DNA of 15,674 bases. Origin: Paludibacteraceae bacterium. Its GTDB lineage: Bacteria; Bacteroidota; Bacteroidia; Bacteroidales; Paludibacteraceae. Shown in pieces: positions 12,001 through 14,940 of this stretch. The notes beneath the pieces were generated by a model, which did no database searches, was not told where the DNA came from, and worked only from the letters and a program-made list of their open reading frames with translations. The DNA lies in contig CANFFA010000013.1 of NCBI GenBank assembly GCA_947445425.1, forward strand, positions 1 to 15,674, given 5' to 3'. Both the position numbers and the translations under genes were made by a program. Every line of letters starts with the position of its first letter. Positions within the stretch are counted from its first letter, which is position 1.

Positions 12001-13275
12001 AAAATACGAGACAACATCAAGAACAGGCGATTTGTTAAGGCAGGGCTTGAAGTTCCTTTGAAACTTGTTGAATTAGCTTCAAAGCCAATACTTGAATGGA
12101 TAGTTCCACGCCAAAAACTAGGCATATTTATGGATATGGCTCAGTATATTGACAAGACACATCCTGAATACACCTTTGAGCAAAAACGTACCGCCTTACA
12201 AAACGCCTGGTCAAGTGTTGATAACCGTATGGGACAATTGGTTTATGATAATCTATTTTGGAATAAAGTAACAAAGGACATAGCAATGGCAAGTGTTCGC
12301 TCAGTAGGTTGGAATTTGGGTACTTTCAGAGAAATTGGAGGAGCACCAAAAGAATCGGTCAATATACTACTTGATGCACTGAAAGGTAAACGAAGTGACG
12401 AATCGCATAAGTTGGCCTATTTAATCTCATTGATGGGTATTACGATGCTTTACGGAGCAATTTTCCAATACCTAAGCAGTGGGGAAGCTCCACAGGATAT
12501 AAAGGACTATTTCTTTCCAAGAAATGGCCAAACGAATGATAAAGGGGATGCTTCAAGAATATCATTACCAACCTATGTGAAGGACTTATATGCGTATGGA
12601 CAAGAGCCTTTTACGACATTAAAAAATAAACTTTCACCCGTAAATGGTATTGTGGCTCAAATGATGGAGAATAAAGACTACTATGGGGTTAAGATTGCAA
12701 ATGATGATGACCCTGCTTATCAAAAAGGAGTTGATTATCTTAAATACTTTGGCTCTCAATTAGTTCCTTTTGGAATAAGAAACGTTGAAAAAGAGACATC
12801 AGATAGAACCATTGATAAAGTGCTTCCTTTTATTGGCATCGTTCCAGCTCCTTACACCATGAATATGTCAGAAGCCGAAAAAGCAGCATACGAGATAATG
12901 ATATCACATCTTCCTGTCGGAGGAAGAACTCAAGAACAGAAGGATCAAACCGACTTGAAAAAGAGTATTGAAATGAACCTTCGTAAAACCAAAGGCAATA
13001 CTTCCGAACTGGAAGCTGAAATCCAAAAAGGGGCAGTTTCAGTAGAAACCGCCAAAACGATACTCAAGGAGTTCCAGCTGACCGGTATTGAGAAGATGGT
13101 AAAGCGTTTTGATTACACCGAGGCGATGTACATTTATGAAAAGGCGGACGATAAGGAAAAACAGAAACTAAAGCCGATAGTTATCGAAAAGCTAATCAAC
13201 CAAATAAAACGTAATGACCTTACCAAATCCGAAAGGGATATTCTCATGGAACAGTTCAATAAAATGGCAAGATAG
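1..13275 (+). CDS. Giant polyvalent protein (5' partial): zincin, ART-like, N12 adenine methylase, SNF2 helicase, LPD-type C-terminus
   Basis: The frame is open from base 1 to TAG at 13273-13275, giving 4424 visible residues; the start lies upstream. A TTG at 202 is not a credible start because coding continues before it. Residues below count from base 1. Domains in order: Gly/Ala-rich hydrophobic region (about 175-368), beta-rich modules (378-648), Q/P-rich linker (654-734), coiled coil (744-837), zincin (845-1034), unassigned alpha/beta segment (1091-1267), ART-like domain (1341-1480), helical domain (1498-1620), small beta module (1679-1731), Gly/Ser/Thr linker, N12-class methylase (1831-2450), SNF2 helicase (2628-3250), coiled coils (3260-3505) and a C-terminal helical region (3630-4424). 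Such proteins in phages and conjugative elements are thought to enter the recipient with the DNA and protect it from restriction and host defences. The methylase-helicase order resembles phage P1 DarB. The phage origin is inferred, since no capsid or tail gene is in view. Confidence 0.93.
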   Translation, partial: NYPSIDNATPQLSNQEANNVIYGNIPGTTKIGDVSILPIGKDWQQQAQTKAESDNNKSYPLQGVNAKLEPTKIGTIEGQSVEENQKEVQDEQDANAPAFSNGNLRHLYKVFNSGSKSMFSSIGTAIVDQAKQLQKLDPHTIHDDEFEKNQQTFQQAEEDLAKWKNTDAPKLKGTFGEAIVNMAPLVGLTAATLLTKSPQLAGATTAMFGEMGAGEGLQAADEWAKETGKSITEAQRQAAAVGYLAAYSLPVGEYLDKYLVKGAGKYVMGKMFTASPELLIKSGAQIIEAAAKQTPSFAKRLVSTAMNSALHGVGTMEAMDLTKMATDKLVLDKGVSYDEFKNRVIESAKAGVLFGLATAPFAATAMNKDIAERRANQKEVTFTLDNKGKSIELIPQNDGSLIGMKPDGSTTKVTQVMIDKSFTMTTDHFNQTVEAYKNDKSIDQNIDRSAFEKRIVQSLKNFQTTYGKILVATDVNGDKLYVHGKDEQGNLIGVDASGEVKLVDTSAQIESAPIGDVHQSIMAKYDEVKNFDPTPKGSDQQAIESTEPTPRSTESAIDPLQQHIDEINKNVAEHVTAYHNPDMGAVVSAKLVGTDEPIQVTGGKIVQNPDGTINENESDQAIYYKDENGVSQVVGLDKIEGIVENNPLNDAIQQTQAISTAPLIAQMQANQQTQQQEAAPVETLTPNVDSSVQNIDSSTPAPQVEEQPAQETPQSFSSQIPTSTIQNKKGETVKTVTNYEQVAPETTLGALQEKFETPEEIKAVVDAKIKRTEGEIAKIGKFRATGEIDTDTLNRKKAKEAISQANKELEYWNSVNDLMKAKAEEDRKKKNTETKFYEPKPKVLAQAPQLSELQEKFMNPSTRLEAATEIANQLEGAFNTNTKAQLKTSREEFIQGLSDLGLQGDKLNDVVDTINTGRVGGLFYKGQVLINLQDLASTDLFIKAWAHEQSHAVVNDNFTTEQLEAIYQKGGTKLADLYLNQLEKSYSKAAQADEILSYAVQRLFKDSGGFVDEHINFAPIPEAIREEVKQIINILKNGSRENNIGQPGRPSPDIGRSNGTGIEQTPGATQSGNGTSERAAQPSTVESSIKGKHNELVSKLKIYNSTPASYVGQRQEQFKKIQSLSQELDYSLTFHGKELVSVKDGNTIKTIAAKADKEAIEAHKLLTEYPKEVQDFTNLLFNTGGLSVHGLDLGGVNPIQAERNILEGKKTIASNGAIDILEAMVNSGMVTIRATKFSPAIEMPMQEYLNLITPEEKPIEKAILDHIPDEIYAKIYGLDKLSESEIEELNSYVRIGDEYINNYDNEINTRTDEDSTPKGIDDVAISGIEETKGNDREIDYSGKEQSRFIEKLTTEFPNGVKLYHRTTPEAWESIQKDGQLTASDSVAGTHTVLEDRDIQRVSPISNPIQLEISVPVSLYGELYPEENTYRDFTVETDDYTEDTFNEYLKEHPKLIGGDIIYNGDVPLSYVKRIDNSVNQQIESQKPNITPTEANTGVTKLTPELVTRNERKAELGAKIAAKIRKTPESEVRLQQIPSFDLELNAMGIEMSQIIFEEGNSSIEDYSKQMIDAIGEDIRPYIKMFYEMTRYYPGTNVKGLTEPKAVADFDIDGFNTAYSNEQPTEPIATKSEPKETAFQTSLFDDEPIKSKARAKKTTQKTDTTEKSNAVIKEEVKAKLPTKVTVKPEIGGEHGTEAEIINSVVGNEKKHLLHFPDGTEFWTNKDSLETINNTDHETNQPSLGIDSPLEAGAVSTGITTGNGTGRTKETANSDRKEGSVSDGLAINSHEKRREQGRGAGDSFNATRSELLPGTSGGDRNISIANGSNLQEVGGVVELKNSRNLIINRDEVVAPKGDVSKIKANFAAIKLAKKLNETGAIATPEQMTTLVKYTGWGGLAAAFKEDNPNYKTLRDALNDEDYESARASTTTSFYTPPSEVASIWDMIEKLGFKGGEILEPSAGIGHFFGLVPKHISSKSNLRGIELDNISGLILKSLYPDAKINIGGFEEQRIPNNSLDLVVSNVPFGAFKVHDKFDKDLSSKFDIHDYFIAKSVRKLKPGGIAVFVTTTSTLDKSSALRHWVINEGNADFIDAVRLNTETFKSSAGTEASSDIIIMRKRDTSEKSPYAVNMQDVATLREAGYTVDKKGSWGGIIGTEEKTAIMRVNKYFSENPHKVAGEMKFGFEGGNAIRPTEQRVAPVKGINQEEVISTFINSLPSNIYNTKKSVDKKSVDSDGTKEGGLTVINGIPHIINFGVATPTDWNTNKVAGHEKSVALQEYISIKNAIGKLLDAENKDLKDIEAYRKELNTVYDNFVSKFGYLSENNKLNFLKDDVDFPAIAAIETVKQLSKPGERKKEFKISKTDIFHTRVISKQQELKADNVTDGIKNSIYKLGQVDIPYISNMIGKSEAETKHEILSQRLGFENPSTGMIEERNHYLSGNVRQKLAIAEQANDEGVFNANVEELLKVIPNEIPIHLIKVSLGSTWVPVEAYNEFFKQTFDVTASIQKTSSDKFTAKLSNKGNAKDYEHGLAEAGVPGSTIALNAMNNSPTTVYRSEYVDGKRMSVKDAQATAQASTKQEELNEKFDSWAKSSDNSFSDKMERVYNDTFNTNTDKKIDVSSFQSFPGASSTKIPREHQKEGAVRSLQTPTLLAHEVGTGKTITLISAAMEMRRLGIAKKPCIVVQRSTFDQFVNEIKGLYPLAKVLVPSEKDLTAKERQSLFAKIAYNDWDIVVLYHSYLDKIPDDMDRVNQYIDDMIQEKMDLLNEVTNSEGDNSKRMAGSIKKEIENLTKKKSVKQEEKTKANASARAEKLMDRKLDNTMTFEQLGIDALLVDEAHAYKKLGFSTSLSGVKGIDVAASQRAQSMKLKTSYILDNNNNKNVVFATGTPISNTMAEMWTWMRYLLPKSELQRLQINNFDSFVNNFGTIAESAEFSTSGKFKITNRFASFSNVPELVSIWNRIAHTVLTESVATLKEGVGTPIVESGKPIDVFLKQTPALKSVMKGIKNTITEFENMSGRQKKENSHIPLVMFGLAKRAAIDVRLVDSSLPDDPGSKLNQTVREIVKDLKQTADYKGTIAVFCDSYQSKDKLFNVFSDIKQKLIDSGVPVEQIADISDYDNDKKRGELFEAINEGDIRVVMGTTEKLGVGVNIQKRLHMLIHMDAPTRPSDYQQRNGRIMRQGNFHLDWGKAIKILRIGVEQTLDVTGYQRLEIKKKFIDQIMKGDVNSRTLEEDESSDSNNFSEMMGNLSGSQAALAYSLEVNKLKKLENQSEYHEKNQIFMASAIKKNINIIGATGDAIKKLQKEKDEVKSIFPEGVVASVKIGTSDVAKTEDEVNNLLSKTINKRIDKEVELLRVDHSKTSTVLKSTIELNSKKFDLQINLKREYDAKANKSIVRKSIDYSSIDYPELSGNAGAKVENVINHVNEFISLRSFDDRIRQREVGLYKAEKENEAFKPQIGLKFPKVKELEEAKVKVDKLYEQMVEDLAKIEAQEHEENVEAINIDLEEESSDHRLQQLKNEVRLQQLPPNYNDFNGDVLAFAKATAKYYDRQAKKADKKATKEQVEKELKGEPFSIPKLADYVGRPFEEYLQAKQDYIDSIENVDLNGSAKTETPEIEKPSEIKDNPVTLIPGVTESAESYKRFKDSFVATFIPYKVGPDGKLAKEVMTHNLASLARRQEIAAETLKQAKRKFDNMTKFESLDFIDNMELGLAQPNEDLQKYADMLREALDTGRNNVQALGTGKLEDYIENYFPHMWENPKKAATILGKRPLEGSKNWMKKRTIATTREGVERGLIPATWNPVELSLLKVRDMERYVMAHETLNELKEAGTVVFVKSGSARPEGFVKINDKISTIQKMNEDKTSTILGFYYAQENAARIINNYLSEGLWGNQMYDIYRGLGNAITQFQLGLSAFHLGFTSMDATISKFAIGLEYLYQGQPIDALKRFAEIPTAPITNVRQGHKLMKAWYGNPATPELALVAEYMEQAGGRVQMDQFYANKFSDKIRDNIKNRRFVKAGLEVPLKLVELASKPILEWIVPRQKLGIFMDMAQYIDKTHPEYTFEQKRTALQNAWSSVDNRMGQLVYDNLFWNKVTKDIAMASVRSVGWNLGTFREIGGAPKESVNILLDALKGKRSDESHKLAYLISLMGITMLYGAIFQYLSSGEAPQDIKDYFFPRNGQTNDKGDASRISLPTYVKDLYAYGQEPFTTLKNKLSPVNGIVAQMMENKDYYGVKIANDDDPAYQKGVDYLKYFGSQLVPFGIRNVEKETSDRTIDKVLPFIGIVPAPYTMNMSEAEKAAYEIMISHLPVGGRTQEQKDQTDLKKSIEMNLRKTKGNTSELEAEIQKGAVSVETAKTILKEFQLTGIEKMVKRFDYTEAMYIYEKADDKEKQKLKPIVIEKLINQIKRNDLTKSERDILMEQFNKMAR
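520..1104 (+). other. Hydrophobic Gly/Ala-rich segment of the giant protein
   Basis: Residues about 175-368 contain several small-residue-rich hydrophobic helices, including stretches around MAPLVGLTAATLL, a Gly/Met/Ala-rich segment (AMFGEMGAGEG) and AGVLFGLATAPFAA just before a charged turn. Segments of this composition occur in phage internal virion or ejection proteins that contact membranes during DNA entry. This role is inferred from composition only; no specific family was recognised. Confidence 0.4.
2530..3100 (+). other. Zincin metallopeptidase domain in the giant protein
   Basis: The HExxH zinc-binding motif is seen as HEQSH (2839-2853, residues 947-951), in a hydrophobic helix after a short beta-rich stretch (GGLFYKGQVLINLQDLAS). 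A glutamate at 2980-2982 (E994, in ADEILSYAV) lies 43 residues beyond the second histidine and is a reasonable third ligand, as in gluzincin-type enzymes. Peptidase domains like this recur in phage polyvalent proteins. Likely targets are host proteins or the polyprotein itself; neither can be told from sequence. All expected catalytic residues are present, so the domain looks active. Confidence 0.75.
4020..4440 (+). other. ADP-ribosyltransferase-like domain in the giant protein
   Basis: The segment begins with the ART-type strand-helix signature LYHRTTPEAWESIQKDGQL (residues 1362-1380; compare the common pattern YHGT...I...G). It ends with GDIIYNGDVPLSYVKRI, similar to the last strands of many phage and bacterial ART-fold domains, where a hydrophobic strand is followed by 'IP..yi..i'. 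NAD+-dependent modification of a host protein or nucleic acid is the expected activity for the fold. The central part is short and acidic, and the second and third catalytic residues could not be fixed, so an inactive or divergent copy is possible. A hand count gives about 35% GC over 4081-4440, below neighbouring parts of the gene. Confidence 0.55.
4490..4860 (+). other. Helical polyvalent-associated domain
   Basis: Residues about 1498-1620 form a helical domain with a conserved-looking core: FEEGNSSIEDYSKQMIDAIG followed by EDIRPYIKMFYEMTRYYPG. The pattern 'F..G...-.D......I...G..I.PY....YE..R' is one I associate with polyvalent proteins of phages and plasmids, where it sits between effector domains. 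No enzymatic residues are apparent. Function is unknown; an adapter or processing role is possible. Confidence 0.45.
5490..7350 (+). other. N12-class adenine-specific DNA methyltransferase domain
   Basis: The domain opens with the family hallmark YTGWGGLAAAF (TGWGG at 5668-5682), then TTTSFYTPPSEVASIWDMI. The S-adenosylmethionine-binding motif I is EPSAGIGHF (5863-5889, residues 1955-1963). The catalytic motif IV is SNVPFG (NVPFG at 6058-6072, residues 2020-2024), the form used by this class in place of NPPY. A C-terminal extension to about 7350 carries TDIFHTRVI and YLSGNVRQKL, both typical of large methylase-helicase fusions such as DarB. The expected reaction is N6-adenine methylation of incoming element DNA, shielding it from host restriction. 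All key motifs are intact. Confidence 0.85.
7880..9750 (+). other. SNF2/SF2-type helicase domain
   Basis: Canonical superfamily 2 motifs occur in order: Q-like entry REHQKEGAVRSL, Walker A HEVGTGKT (7951-7974, residues 2651-2658), motif II DEAH (8494-8505, residues 2832-2835), motif III ATGTP (8644-8658), a C-terminal RecA lobe with GTTEKLGVGVNIQ, and motif VI QQRNGRIMRQGN (9505-9540). About 170 residues, partly charged coiled coil, separate Walker A from DEAH. The domain probably acts as an ATP-driven translocase that moves the methylase along DNA or displaces bound proteins. The same methylase-helicase fusion occurs in phage P1 DarB and related antirestriction proteins. The motifs look functional. 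Confidence 0.88.
10890..13275 (+). other. C-terminal large polyvalent-protein-associated region (LPD38-like)
   Basis: This roughly 800-residue region is mostly helical and begins with KRFKDSFVATFIPYKVGPDG. It has aromatic-rich hydrophobic stretches (11689-11830), one membrane-like helix (12412-12474, LAYLISLMGITMLYGAIFQY), and a distinctive block DYFFPRNGQT...SLPTYVKDLYAY...NKDYYG (about 12508-12690). That block is the kind of sequence found at the C-terminus of large polyvalent phage proteins; I assign it to the LPD38 type from memory. The last 140 residues are a charged helical tail. No catalytic motif is visible. A role in packaging the protein into the virion or crossing the envelope is inferred. 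Confidence 0.6.
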
Positions 13276-13276
13276 T

Positions 13277-13310
13277 ATAAAGTCTAGGCGAAAGTCTGGG
13301 CTTTATTTTT
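13277..13310 (+). terminator. Intrinsic terminator of the giant gene
   Basis: A 13-bp stem (13277-13289 with 13294-13306, including a few G-T pairs) closes a GAAA tetraloop at 13290-13293 and is followed by a short T-run (13306-13310). It starts two bases after the stop codon, so it ends the giant transcript and insulates the next cassette. Confidence 0.85.
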
Positions 13311-13338
13311 ATGTAAATGTAACGAACAAACGTACAAA

Positions 13339-13374
13339 TTTTAACACGCATTCACAAAAAATGCATTACCTTTG
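13339..13374 (+). promoter_or_regulatory. Bacteroidota-type promoter of the three-gene cassette
   Basis: TACCTTTG at 13367-13374 matches the Bacteroidota -7 consensus TAnnTTTG exactly. The -33 region falls in a T-rich stretch (about 13339-13346), which is a poor match to TTTG. Transcription should begin near 13380, leaving a leader of about 70 bases before the first gene. The weak -33 element would suit a regulated promoter. Confidence 0.65.
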
Positions 13375-13419
13375 CAGAATAAAGGTAAACTAATTCAGCT
13401 TACCAAAGAATTACCATTG
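13366..13419 (+). repeat. TTACCWWWG repeats overlapping promoter and leader (candidate operator)
   Basis: Three direct copies of TTACCWWWG occur: TTACCTTTG (13366-13374), TTACCAAAG (13400-13408) and TTACCATTG (13411-13419). AAAGGTAA at 13381-13388 is an exact inverted partner of TTACCTTT (13366-13373), with a 7-base gap across the likely transcription start. The first copy includes the -7 element. A bound protein here would block transcription, as in autorepressed toxin-antitoxin operons. The binding function is inferred. Confidence 0.5.
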
Positions 13420-13450
13420 TAGAATTTGTTTCAATAAAACTATTTGCGAT

Positions 13451-13954
13451 TTGAAACGTTTATCATATCATACACAAGAGAAGCGTGAATTTCGCTTAGC
13501 AGAACCGAAAATATGTACAAATAATACAGCGTGGCTAGGAGACGCATACTATTTTTGGACAGAAGAAATTGATTCTATTCAATGGGGCCATAACAGCAAA
13601 AGAGCAACTGGTTCATTCGAAATATACAAAGCTGAAATTGATACTGAAAATGTAATTGACACAGTTTACAATGAGGATCATTACAAGAATTGGCTACAAC
13701 AAATTGAAAAAGCAGCAAAAAGTATTGTAAAGAAAACAGGATTTAAACCAACATTGAAAGAAATAAATGCTTATTTCAAAAAAAATGATGTTTTATATGG
13801 AGTTGATGGAGTAATGTTTCAAGACTTACCAAAAGGTAACGATTTATTGGTAGTCAATTTCTTTTATCGTAAAAGAATTCAGATTGCAGTTTACAATGCA
13901 TCAATTATAAGCAACTTTACATTTCATGATTGTTTCAAATGCAATAATAGATAA
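13451..13954 (+). CDS. ART-like protein, probable toxin of a TAC module
   Basis: A 167-residue protein with no signal peptide or membrane segment. The N-terminal strand has YHTQ (H7), followed by LGDAYYFWTEEIDSIQWG (residues 29-46), which resembles the 'G.GfYf......A..wa' element of small ART-fold proteins such as DUF3990. Near the end, RKRIQIAVYNASIISNF (140-156) looks like the last core strand, with Q144 in the catalytic position. This suggests an H7-Y33/Y34-Q144 triad, inferred by eye. The start is TTG at 13451: the frame is open back to a TAA at 13391-13393 with no ATG. Starting here places YHTQ close to the N-terminus, as is usual for the fold. The gene is first in an operon, followed closely by a small protein and a SecB-like chaperone. 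This is the order T-A-C of CmdTAC, whose toxin ADP-ribosylates mRNA during phage infection. It is very AT-rich (20% GC in 13741-13800). Confidence 0.8.
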   Translation: MKRLSYHTQEKREFRLAEPKICTNNTAWLGDAYYFWTEEIDSIQWGHNSKRATGSFEIYKAEIDTENVIDTVYNEDHYKNWLQQIEKAAKSIVKKTGFKPTLKEINAYFKKNDVLYGVDGVMFQDLPKGNDLLVVNFFYRKRIQIAVYNASIISNFTFHDCFKCNNR

Positions 13955-13958
13955 AAAT

Positions 13959-14201
13959 ATGATCGACTTTAAAGAAATAGAACGAAGACTAAACGAAGCA
14001 CTTGAAAAAGAAACAAGTGAAAGTTTAACTACATGGTTACTTAATGAACGTAGTGAAGGTATCAAAAGTTTTTTAGGAAATGGGACTATAAATTCATTAC
14101 ATGGCAATCCAACTTCATTTATCCAAAAAGTGGAAGAGGTACTACAATATGATTCACATAATAACAGTACGCCAAATAATAATTTTTCTCTTGCTGCATA
14201 A
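13959..14201 (+). CDS. Small protein, probable antitoxin of the TAC module
   Basis: An 80-residue soluble protein. I chose ATG at 13959 because it lies 4 bases after the previous stop and has the A-rich upstream sequence usual in Bacteroidota. An in-frame ATG at 13926 would add 11 residues and overlap the first gene. Residues 1-40 form a charged amphipathic helix (MIDFKEIERRLNEALEKETS and onward to a WLL segment). The C-terminal 16 residues are Asn/Ser-rich and end in a short hydrophobic tail, NNFSLAA. I do not recognise a named family. Position between an ART-like gene and a SecB-like gene suggests an antitoxin, and the disordered tail with exposed hydrophobic residues would suit a chaperone-addiction segment that keeps it unstable without SecB. 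Its stop overlaps the next start. Confidence 0.75.
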   Translation: MIDFKEIERRLNEALEKETSESLTTWLLNERSEGIKSFLGNGTINSLHGNPTSFIQKVEEVLQYDSHNNSTPNNNFSLAA

Positions 14202-14611
14202 TGGACGTAAATAAACAAACAAAGCTTTCTTTTCACGGAGTTGACATTTTAAATGTCAATTTCAATGCTATAGCTCCTCGTGAAGGAGAGCTGAAAATAG
14301 ATGTAAAATGCGAACCAAAAGTATTTTACCCAGTTGATAGCAAAAAAACTTTCAAAATAATAATGGATGTTGAACTTGTGGCAGAATCTCATTTCAATCT
14401 TTCAATTGAAGCCGTAGGCACATTTGAGTTAGACGAAGAAATAGATGAAAACATGAAAAAAGTTTTTGTGAATTCAAACGCACCGGCCATAATGTTCCCT
14501 TATGTTAGGTCTTTTATTTCAACAATTACAGCTAATATGGGTCATGTCGTAGGAACTTTAGTAATACCTACACAGTTTTTTAAGGGTGACTTAGAAGAAA
14601 TAATAAATTAA
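14201..14611 (+). CDS. SecB-like chaperone of the TAC module
   Basis: A 136-residue protein of the SecB family type. It has a beta-rich N-terminal half (LSFHGVDILNVNF, then alternating strands). The family's best-conserved block follows as NAPAIMFPYVRSFISTITAN (residues 93-112), and an IPTQFF segment near the end corresponds to 'L.P..F' in E. coli SecB. SecB proteins bind unfolded clients and prevent aggregation. TAC modules carry dedicated SecB-like copies that stabilise their antitoxin rather than serve general export. ATG at 14201-14203 shares one base with the TAA of the preceding gene (TAATG), which implies translational coupling and fits antitoxin-chaperone partnership. It is slightly shorter than E. 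coli SecB (155 residues) and lacks its acidic tail. Confidence 0.85.
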   Translation: MDVNKQTKLSFHGVDILNVNFNAIAPREGELKIDVKCEPKVFYPVDSKKTFKIIMDVELVAESHFNLSIEAVGTFELDEEIDENMKKVFVNSNAPAIMFPYVRSFISTITANMGHVVGTLVIPTQFFKGDLEEIIN

Positions 14612-14630
14612 ACAGATATTCAAAATCAAT

Positions 14631-14661
14631 AAAATCCCCACCCTAACCCAGTGGGGATTTT
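14631..14661 (+). terminator. Intrinsic terminator of the TAC-like operon
   Basis: A perfect 11-bp stem (AAAATCCCCAC at 14631-14641, GTGGGGATTTT at 14651-14661) encloses a 9-base loop, starts 20 bases after the chaperone stop codon and ends in a T-rich stretch. The A-run on the 5' side means it could also work on the minus strand. Confidence 0.85.
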
Positions 14662-14940
14662 AATTTCCGAGTAAAATTCATTCAGAAAAGATGTAACTAT
14701 CAATTAAGTACCCGCACATAAATTTCGCTTCACTCACATAGCAAATTTAACAGAAAAGAGACATTCGAAGGAATGTCTCTTTTCTGTTTGTGGCAACTAG
14801 GAGAATAGATTCACGGTATTTTCAAGGGTATCTATTTCTTTATGTAGCATCGTCTAAGTCCTGCAAAATATTTCACTAGTAAAAAATATTACTTTTAGCA
14901 CGATGAGTAATTATCTAATATTCAAAGTCCATTTCCCTTT
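14662..14940. other. Non-coding interval between the cassette and the restriction gene
   Basis: Together with 14612-14661 this forms a 329-base stretch without a convincing gene. It contains the hairpin at 14749-14788. Only tiny frames occur: 17 residues on the minus strand (14797-14850) and 13 on the plus strand from 14903. No tRNA, tRNA fragment or insertion-sequence end was seen. It is the likeliest place in the window for an element boundary, but the other end needed to show an attachment repeat is not visible. Confidence 0.5.
14749..14788 (-). terminator. Perfect 18-bp hairpin, likely terminator for the restriction gene
   Basis: The arms AACAGAAAAGAGACATTC (14749-14766) and its exact complement (14771-14788) flank a 4-base loop, GAAG. 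A/T-rich bases at the outer ends supply T-runs on both strands, so it may terminate in both directions. It lies 152 bases beyond the stop of the minus-strand restriction gene. Confidence 0.7.

Noticed and set aside
202..13275. Start of the giant gene at TTG 202
   Set aside because: The same frame has no stop from base 1 to 202 and the upstream codons look coding, so the start lies outside the window.
13926..13958. Longer start for the putative antitoxin at ATG 13926
   Set aside because: It would overlap the first gene by 29 bases, and ATG 13959 has operon spacing and a better A-rich upstream region. It is not excluded.
13901..14236. Minus-strand frame of 111 codons across the cassette
   Set aside because: It overlaps three better-supported plus-strand genes that have operon spacing, a promoter and a terminator.
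14797..14850. Minus-strand 17-codon frame with a TATTTTG-like element upstream
   Set aside because: The promoter-like element is an imperfect TAnnTTTG match and the peptide is too short to support as a gene.
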